This document shows positions 47,601 through 57,900 of a stretch of 64,000 nucleotides of DNA, one piece after another (the first letter of the stretch is position 1; each line of letters opens with the position of its first letter). Under the pieces are notes generated by a model. It did no database searches, was not told the origin of the DNA, and was given only the letters and a program-made list of their open reading frames with translations. The stretch comes from Sipunculus nudus (lineage: Eukaryota > Annelida > Sipuncula > Golfingiida > Sipunculidae): NCBI GenBank assembly GCA_026874595.1, contig CM049307.1, positions 54,662,370 through 54,726,369 of the forward strand. Reading direction: 5' to 3'. The position numbers and the translations under genes are program-made.

Positions 47601-48996
47601 TGGCTGAAACAAAGCGTGCTGCCACACACAATTGTTATCTAGACATATGGCCTTGTTATGGTAAACAGACACACATGGACTGTGTTTGCCAACACACAGA
47701 GCCATAACAAGGTGTTATACAGCCATATGCTAGGTAATGAGACTATGTGCTGGGACAATTTTGCTCGGAAACTTTTGTATCAAGCAAAACTAGTGTGAAA
47801 GAATAGGTATAATATTGCCCTTGATTATGGCCCTTAAAGGGTGGGTGCATACTAAGATAACAATTTCAGTTGCTTATTTGATAAACCTAAGTGTATATGT
47901 CAGCAGAGTGATACATCTATACATTGATGCAATCAAGTCCTTTACTCTGGCATTTTTAGTAATTAAATCTATTAATGTAGGCATCTAGCATGGCAAATGC
48001 ATACATGTGTTCACTGTAGTTCTGTTTAAGTTATTTCAGCTCCAGGGCAAAATTTGTACCCTTCAGCCATGCTTGGTGAATGACAGCCTGTATCTGTTGT
48101 GAATGCCTGTATCTGTTAGATTATATTTACAGTGATATGGACTGCCCAAGGAAACTTCCTTACAATCAACTCAGACCCGTCAACCATTGGAAGAAACAGT
48201 GGGATCTTCTGGGCTTTGCTGCAGTGCAGGTAATACATTGGAATATTATTCATCTGTTTTGTTTTCATGTCCTGGAAAAATGTAATAGATGTTCAGATCA
48301 TCGTGGGCTTATGGGAATGTGTTCAAAGTAGCCATGAATACATGACTCAGTTGGCATTTATACTGGGCCTGTTAAGCCTACTTGAGCCAAGACACAAACC
48401 ACATGAGAAAATGCACTGCAACTGCCATCCATCCTGTTGCAATCATGTAGTGGTTTATTTTAAAAGACAGCATACTGTAGAGCATGAGGTGTTGTCAAAA
48501 ATTAAAATATTTGCATCCTCATCAAGCATTGCAGTGTGGTCCTCAAAGACCTCGTTACAAGATGTAATGGCACTCTGACGGTGGTTGTAGACTGTCTAAT
48601 AACAGAGGGGCAGAATGGGTATATTATTCACTCTTGTGGTGCTGTTATTGAGTTAAGTTGCTGACAGACTGACCAACCAACCTAGGTAAAAACATAAAAT
48701 CTAGTTGAGGTATAAAAAGGGGATTGCTGTACACAGGTAAATCATGTTTAATATATCAATACTAATGAAAAAGTATTTAATGCAACAAACGGGTTGTCCT
48801 ATTGTCTTTTCAGCTTGTTGTTTGGCAATCTCTTTGTGTTCTTCGAATTCAAGGGTGATACAGAGATCGAGCCACGTAAACGGATGATATTGTTCATTGT
48901 TCTGTCGGTGACCTGCTTGATCGGACTTTTCCTACTGCTTGTGCTGCGTAGGAAGCCTCTTACTGGGTCACGGGCACTGACTGTAAACGTATCCAG
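38697..48996 (+). CDS. MFSD11: MFSD11 N-terminal half, exons 1-6
   Basis: Exons of 168, 65, 108, 80, 97 and 183 nt encode residues 1-234: a hydrophilic N-terminus (residues 1-30), TM1, the glycosylation loop, TM2-TM3 (SIIYAVFAGANWIAPSVVAV), TM4 (FLKPMTWALYTGSVLIGIGA), the conserved TAQGN loop, TM5 (FWALLQCSLLFGNLFVFFEF) and TM6 (LFIVLSVTCLIGLFLLLVLR). Intron 2 is about 5 kb and is mostly one repeat element. Donors gtgagt, gtaatt, gtaagt, gtcagt, gtaata and gttggt all keep phase. Confidence 0.9.
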
Positions 48997-51900
48997 GTTG
49001 GTTATTTTCTTGATCTTCTCATTGAGAAACAGAGCTTTGCTGAAATGTTGCCGTATATCTACAGTTTCTACAATAACAACCCTGAATAAGTTCACAAAAG
49101 TACGAAATTAATGAAGATGTTGGCATGGAACATTCCCAGCTATGTTTCAGGTGCAGCACTTCTTCATTTTAACCATGCCCACTATAACAGAGTTACTTTT
49201 CCTTAATAATGTAATTTAGAAACTTGGCTTAGGTATCAAAATCATTAGTGATTGAATTTTATAACTTAAATCAATGTTGCCCTTTTAATCTAGCTTCAGG
49301 AAAAGTATCTGCAGTTTTGTGAAGAATTACAGCTTAGGTATAGTTCTCAGGCACCACCAGCGTCAATTTTAAACCAGCGCATCAAAAATTTTTATTTTTA
49401 TCTTCACCTTTCAAGAAGATAAATTAAGTTTTCCTATGTTTATGAAGTTGTTTTATCTGGTCAGAAAAAAACAAATCATAAGACATTTTGCACCAACTTT
49501 GAACACTGTCTTCCGAGCAGGGTTTGCATCCGAATATCAGACACATTTTAGTTCAAAAATATTATTGTATACAGCCTAAACTCACAGTTTTTAAGATGAT
49601 AAATGCAGAGATGACAGATTTAGCAAAAAATTTTGTTATTATTATGCTTTTCCCTGATCATATAACATTTTTTCCGAAACATACAAAAAAGGTAAAAGAA
49701 ATTCATCTGCCCGCACTGATTGTTTGTTAAAAAAGCGCCTGAGAACCATACCTTTTTTTTTTGCCTTATGTGTGTAAAATGGTTCCATCAGTAAAAGAAG
49801 ATCCAGTATGTTTAGATATCTAATGATTTCCTGTTTGTTTCACTCTCATGTGTAGTACAGGTAGAGTACAATAACAAGTGGCCCATGGGCCATGACGCTC
49901 AGCTGAATTCAAGGAATGTTGAACAATGAGCAAAATGACTGCCAGAGTGCAAACAAATCATGAATTTTGTGAAGAGTCCTTTGTAATGGGTGTCAGTGGC
50001 CTTTTGGACAGATGACAACTTCATTTGAAGGTCTCATAAATAGAAAAAAAATGCGCTAAAATTTGAAAAAAAATACAGGTAGTGCCAACAGTCTACAGGA
50101 ACTGATGAAACACTCCATGATCAATATATATCCAAAGAATCATGGCTATCAAGGCATTAGTTATTCAGATACTGGAGCTTTCAAATTTTGTAGTTTTTAT
50201 CAAATTTTTAATTATTCTTGGGGTATCTATGAGCCCAATAGCTCGGAGAATATGGGTAACAGAAACCTGATTTCAGGTTTCCAAGGAGATTTTTCATTAG
50301 TCTCCCTGGATGTCAAGTAAGAAGATTCTAGGTTCAGCAGTTACAGTTTGTGCCATGTTAACAGATGACCACTTCATTTGAAGGTCTCATAAATAGAGAA
50401 AAAATGCCTAAACAATTGAAAAAAAATACAGGTGGCACCACCAGTTTGCAGGAACTGATGGAACACACTCCATGATCAATATGCCTGCAAAGAATCATGG
50501 AGATCAATGCAATAGTTATTCAGATACTGGAGCTTTTGTATCAAATGTTTAATTATTCTGAGGGGTACTTACTACAAAGGATATGGGTAACAGAGACCTA
50601 ATTTCATGTTTTCACAGGGACTTTTCATGAACCTCCCTTGATGTCAAGTTAGAAGAATCTAGGTCCAGCAGTTACGATTAGTGCCCTGTTAACAGATGAC
50701 AGCTTTTTGAAGGTCTCAAAAATAAAGAAAAAAATTCATAAAAATTAGAAAAAAAAATTCAGGTGGCACCACCACTTTTGAAGGAACTGATGGAACATCC
50801 CATGATCAATATTCATGCAAAGAATCATTGTGATCAATGCAGTAGTTATTCAGATACTTGAGCTTTTGTATCAAATTTCACATTATTCTGGGGGGTACTT
50901 TGGAGCCCCATAGCTCGAAGGATATGGGTAACAGAGACCTAATTTCAGGTTTTTAAAGGAGATTTTTCATGAACCTCCCTGGATGTTAAGCTTGAAGATT
51001 CCAGGTCCAGTGGTTACGATTTGTGCCCTGTTAACAGATGACAGTTTCACTGAGGCCTGAAAAAAAGAGAAAAAAATTTGTAAAAATTCGAAAAAATACA
51101 GGTGGCACCACCAGTCTGCTGGAAGTGATGGAACATCCCATGATCAAAATTCATGCAAAGAATCATGGTGATCAATGCAGTGGTTATTCAGATACTTGAG
51201 CTTTTGTTTCAAATTTTGCATTATTCAGGGGGGTACTTCGGATCCACATAGCTCAAAGGATATGGGTAACAGAGACCTAATTTCAGGTTTTCAAGAAGAT
51301 TTTTCATGGACCTCCCTGGATATTAGGTTTGAAGATACCAGGTCCAGTGGTTACGATTTGTGCCTTATTAACAGAAGACAGTTTCATTGAGGTTTAAAAA
51401 AAAAGAGAAAAAAATTTGTAAAAATTCGAAAAAATACAGGTGGCACCACCAGTCTGCAGGAAGTGATGGAACATCCCATGATCAAAATTCATGCAAAGAA
51501 TCATGGTGATCAATGCAGTGGTTATTCAGATACTTGAGCTTTTGTTTCAAATTTTGCATTATTCAGGGGGGTACTTCGGATCCACATAGCTCAAAGGATA
51601 TGGGTAACAGAGACCTAATTTCAGGTTTTCAAGGAGATTTTTCATGGACCTCCCTGGATATTAGGTTTGAAGATACCAGGTCCAGTGGTTACGATTTGTG
51701 CCTTGTTTACAGATGACAGTTTCATTGAGGTTTAAAAAAAAAGAGAAAAAAAATTGTAAAAATTTGAAAAAAAGGTGGCGCCACCAGTCTGCAGGAAGTG
51801 ATGGAACATCCAATGATCAATATTCCTGCAAAGAATCATGGTGATCAATGCAGTGGTTATTCAGATACTTGAGTTTTTGTATCAAATTTTGCATTATTTA

Positions 51901-54900
51901 TGGGGGTACTTCGGAGCCCCATAGCTCGAAGGATATAGGTAACAGAGACCTAATTTCAGGTTTTCAAGGAGATTTTTCATGGACCTCCCTGTATATTAAG
52001 TTTGAAGATTCCAGGTCCAGTGGTTACAATTTGTGCCCTGTTAACAGATGACAGTTTCGTTGCAGATCCGAAAAAAAAGAGAAAAAAATCTGAAAAAATT
52101 GGAAATACAGGTGGCGCCACCAGTCTGCAGGAAGTGATGGAACATCCCATGATCAATATTCATGCAAAGAATCATTGTGATCAATGCAGTAGTTATTCAG
52201 ATACTTGAGCTTTTGTATCAAATTTTGCATTATTCTGGGGGGTACTTTGGAGCCCCATAGCTCGAAGGATATGGGTAACAGAGACCTTATTTAAGGTTTT
52301 CCAGGAGATTTTTCATGGACCTCCCTGGATGTTAAGTTTGAAGATTCCAGGTCCAGAGGTTACGATTTGTGCCCTGTTAACGGATGGCCGGACGGCAGAC
52401 GGACAAAGGGTGATCACTATAGCTCAGATGACTTTCAGTCAGCTGAGCTAATAAAATGATACTAATCTATTACCAAATAATAAAAATAATAAAAATTTAA
52501 TGTTTTCTTCAGTAAATTACATTAAATTTTTTCATTATTTTTTTAATTTGCAGATTTTAAGCATTGATGAGTATTACTGTAAATAGGGTGTTTTAACAAG
52601 AAGAAACCTGAATAATAAAAAAATACAGCAATTAATTTGATGATTTTATCTTTTTTTTTTGAAGAAGAGATTCACAAGATACAAGACCAGATGGTCCTGT
52701 CCAGGCATTTGGTAAGACAACATTGGCATGTGTTTTCCTGTATGAAGAATACTTGTTTCTGTAAAGTCATACCAGTAATACATGCACTTAAATGTAGGGC
52801 TGTAAAGGTACAATAGATACATATTGTTTTACATTGCTCATGATACAATACATTACATAAAAGTAATATCAGAGTTCAGATTCCATGTGATAGTTCTTTT
52901 CTGTTGCTGGAGTAAATCACCTTTCCAGTTTGCTCTGCCATTACCCAATTAGCTCAACACTTCAGGGATAATGGATAATGAAACAGACCCCTAAGGCCAA
53001 AAAAAATATGGTTCTCTGGCACTTTTTTTTTCAAAAATCAATGCTGGTCGGCAATTTTTTTTTACCTTTGTATTTTTCTATAGAAATGTCATATGATCAG
53101 GGAAAGCATGACAATAACATAATAGTTTTGCTAAATAGATAAAAACACTACATAATAAAGGAAATCTGATCAAAATTGTATTTTTTTATCTTCTTGAAAG
53201 ATGAAAAACAAAATAAAAATTTTTGATGCAGGCGGTTTAAATTGACATGGGTGGTGCCTGAGAACCAAACCTTTTTTTTTTGGCCTAAATTGGTTTGAAT
53301 TTGTAATGGTTAGGGAATAACAAATCATAATTTTTAAACATCCACCATCTGCCATTGCAAGAGATCTTATACATGATAGTACAATACACAAGAGAAATGC
53401 TTAAATAGACTCTATTTTTTTTTAGTTAAGGCAGTGAAGCTCCTTGCCACCAGGGACATGCTGCTACTAAGTGTGGCCTCTGCATATACAGGTAGGACCA
53501 AACACTTTTTTAAAATTGAAAAACTCATGTATACAAAGTTTAATTAGGTATAATCCTTTCTTGAATTTGTTTTTCTTTGTGAAGTAGTGCCCTCAATGTC
53601 AAAAGGACAAAACGATTTGTTTTCTCATCCAGATTTTCAGTGTTTGTTTTCAAGACAGCTGTTCCTGCCACTCTAACAACTTTTTCTTATAGACTTTGAT
53701 ACATCATAGCTGTAAAACTGCTGCAAGGATAGGTACATGCCTGTAGATGGCACTCTCTGTTGAATAAGGATTAAGATATCCATGTAATAAGAATTACATT
53801 TAATTTGTTAGCTTTTGGATTTTAACATTTATATGCATTGGGTTTTGTGTGATAGAGAAGTCATAACAGGAGATTTAGATATACTGGTACATATACTCCT
53901 GAGGCAGTCAAAGAATTAGCATATTATGCACTGTCTGTGCACTGCCAGTATTGGCTATTGATCGGTTTTACACCAGACAATGGGCAGGTATTCATTGAAA
54001 CTGGGTGTATAATGTAACTGACAGCTAATTTAGTAAGCTCTTTATTCAGCACATTTCACAATATGTAACATAGTAATAGATTCCCTGGTTCATGGCAAGC
54101 TTAATGCTGCCTTCAATGCCTGGGGAGTTAATTTCCCAATCAAACAATATCAAGTGTTTCTTTGTTAGCATACTGGATCAGCTGTCAGTTGTCTAATCAC
54201 AGTGTATGTAGAGAATACCAGCTCAACTTTTTGTATGGATTTCTCTTGCCCAATTACAGAAAACCATGTCTGAACAAGTAGTGCTTTACAAATACATGAT
54301 GAATGTATAAGGAGTGTAGTGTTAAGATTCAGTAAGATTTCACAATATATCCATCGAGGCTCTGGTAGAGAAACTTTTAAAGCCACGTCCAGCTCCTTAA
54401 CAACAAAGCTTTATCCTATCCTCAATATATCTTTTTTTGTTTAATTTGTATATCCTTTATTTCATTACAGGGTTTGAGCTGACCTTTTTCAGTGGTGTTT
54501 ATGGTACCAGTGTTGGCCATACTGGGGCATTCAGTAATGAGGCCAAAAGTTTGCTGGGTCTCTGTGGAATCTTTATTGGTGTTGGTGAAATCATAGGCAA
54601 GTGTTTATGTCAAATTATACTATATAGGGAGGTATCAGCAGTTTATAACATTAAAAACCTGGTAAAAAAATAATTTGGGTTAAAAGGATTAATACATGCA
54701 TGCATGGGAATCCTAAAAAAAGCAAAACAATAAATGGATTGTTAAATGAATATTGTCAGTGAATAAAATTTGGCAACATCACATATTTGTAAAGCTGATT
54801 CTCAAGTTGTTCAAATCATGATCTTTACACCCCTGAAATATTTTCAAATAACCATAACACTCTTAATGTATACATATGTATTAGCAAAAGTGGTGTACGA

Positions 54901-57900
54901 TTAATCAATTAAATCAATGATTGGTCATTTTCTTTCAAAATCAGTTAAATCGATTGCGCACCGCATAATCGATTGAAAACGATTATAATCCACATGCATA
55001 AAAACTTATCCTGTCAGAGATATATGAACACAAAGTAACAAACAGCATCAAAACAAAACCTTGTGTAGCCATTCATACTAGCCAACAATCGTTTGACATC
55101 ATGATATCTAGTCAACTTTGGATTCGGGTGGTTTGATGGTTTCATTATGAATACTGATGTACATGTTAGACTGTTTACTGGGGCCAGTATTTTAGGTAAT
55201 AGTATACAGCAGATTTCAAGGTAATATAGAAAGTACATAAAATAAATGAATTATAATCAATTATAGGTTTTTTTTTTTTCAATCATCAATTATGATTTTA
55301 AAACAAATTCTTACCACTTATAAACAAATTATTTAAATGCACTTGGTAGAAAAACATGCCCTGGATATTTCTGTGAAATCACTACAAAAGTAACAACATC
55401 AGTCTACCTGGTCCAATAATTTGTAAAATTTCCCATTCTCCAAATTGCCCAATTTGACACTGACACTTTGTGACGTTACTTCGATAAAATAAGGTGAGGG
55501 AGCTAAAGATTAACAATAACAAGTGATAAATCCCAGGTATAAGATATGTCAGTAATATCATACTATCATGCATGTGAATGTTTATTTGTAAAAGATTTTA
55601 TCTTTATAATATGCTTTGGATGTTCACACATAATTTGTGATCGATTAATTTAATCGATCATGAAAGAATATGACAAATCATTGATTATTTGATTAATTGG
55701 CAAACCACTAGTAAATTAAATTATATTATATATATTATATTATATTATATCATATTATCTTATATTATCTTATTATTCAAGAAATATACACTTTTTTTAA
55801 TATTTTTTTCATGTTAATGATATTTTCAACAGGTGGAGGTCTGTTTGGCCTGCTGGGTACAAGAACGAGTCGTTACGGCCGTGATCCCATTGTGCTGTTG
55901 GGATTCCTTGTTCATATGACCAGCTTCTATCTCATCTTCCTTAACCTACCACAGGACTCACCATACCAAGATCAGACAATGCTGGCAACTTACATTACAC
56001 CAAAGTTAGTATCAGATCTCGTTCCATTTTTTTTGGGGGGGGGGGGGAGGGGGAGGGGAGAGCTGGTATCCCAGTCATTGATGTTTTCTGGTACCCAAAT
56101 GATCAAATCAGCTGGGACCCAAGTTGGTCATTTCCTCTTGTAACCAGGTCTTTAGGTCCCGTTGTCATAACTACATTTCATATGTTATATCTGTTAAAAT
56201 GTGTGAAGTTTACATCTGTTTTATGCAACTTCACCCAACTTCATACTACCAAGTATTTGGCTATATTTTCTCAGACTTTGATTTAGCATCTTTTTGATGA
56301 ATAATAAACAAACCTGCAAGTGATGGGGTGAAATCAAAGTTGTCAATCAAATCCAAAAACAAAATGTATGCAACACACTGTTCATATGCTGTCTGAACAA
56401 GAACACATGTACCAGAAACAGGACAGGCTTATTTGATTGGTTTAAATCTTGATGCCTTCCAGGCAGTGCTTAACGTTTGATCAAAACATCACACCAGACA
56501 TCCATGTAGAACAAGTGTATGTGAGTCATATGATTGGTTTGATTACCTTATTCTTTGAAAGCATAGCAACAGATTCCGTTGTGTGAAAGTGACGTCACCA
56601 TTAAATTATAATATAAAAATTTTTTTTACAAGGAAATAAGTACAAGGAAAAGAGGGATTTATGTATATCTTCCACTCACAATTCTCATATGATTATAGAC
56701 TAATTAATATTAAACACATCTGTAACCCAAGTAATAAAGGCAATTAACATATTTAATCCAGAACAAAGGTCATTTCTATTGAGACATCAAAGTCTGATGC
56801 TGCAAAAAATAGGAAAGGGAATTTTACAGATGTTTTAAAATCTCTCTTTTTGTATTAGAATTTGCTTTCTTTCAAACAAAATTTAAAAAGAAAAGGACAC
56901 AGAATTATCATAGTTATTTATGTTTCACTGATATGCCTATTTCTCTATCCATGACCTAAGGCCATTATTAGTCTAAAATTTATGTTTGTACTATTTTAGG
57001 AGAGTAGTATTGTTACATTTATGTCACTTTGTTTATGTTTTCAGTAAATATGTAGCTGTTCTATGTGCCTTTTTACTGGGTCTTGGAGACAGCAGCTTTA
57101 ACACACAGGTAATGTTTATATTTGTATTATACATGCCATATGTAGGGGAAATATGTGTGGGTGAAAGAGAGAAAGAAAGAGGGAGAGAGAGAGGGACAGA
57201 TGGAGACAGAGAGAGACAGACTGAGAGAAAGAGACAGACAGAGAACATCAATAATTAGTATACAACACTACCGGTATATCGTATTGTAAAATAATGCAGT
57301 ATACCTGTTATAAAAAATAATGCCATATATTATGTAAAGTTATACAATATCCAAGGCTTGAGAGAATTCTCCTTCCAGATGATTGGGTCTCTAAAGGCAG
57401 AAAAGTTACAAGACCCCATAGGATTTACAGGACCCCAAATTATTTCTCAGTAACATGTTTGGAAAATGTAATGTTTTTCAATACTTAGTACACATTTTAT
57501 TATATTGTAATAACTAAATTCACAGAGGAATTACATATGAATTAACTAGAAGACACAATTATTCTTTTATTGTACAACAATCAAATGTTTGCTTGATTGC
57601 TTATATATTAAGTGTGGATCAAAACCTGCAAAATAATTACTATTTAAGGAAAGGTGAGGGGGCAAGTTTACACAGTTTTACCAAACCTTACTTGAAACCA
57701 CCATAAAATTATTGAGTTGTGGTCCTATTTTTCAAGCTCTGATATCAGATATGTAGGGCTTGACATTAATGGTTTACTGCTTGCCCAGGGCAAGTGAAAG
57801 TTCCAGAAAATAGTGGGAGGGCAACTAAAAGTCACCTCATACTTGTCCGACTGGGCAAGTGGGTCCAACTTGAAACTTTATCCAAAGACCTACCTGGAAA

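Noticed and set aside
51175-52051. Three similar 67-71-codon open frames in register
   Set aside because: They are the same reading of three units of the 335-bp tandem array, not a protein family.
54597-54673. Extension of MFSD11 exon 9 into the following intron (open for about 25 codons)
   Set aside because: Would lose TM8-TM12; the GC donor restores the conserved frame with exon 10.
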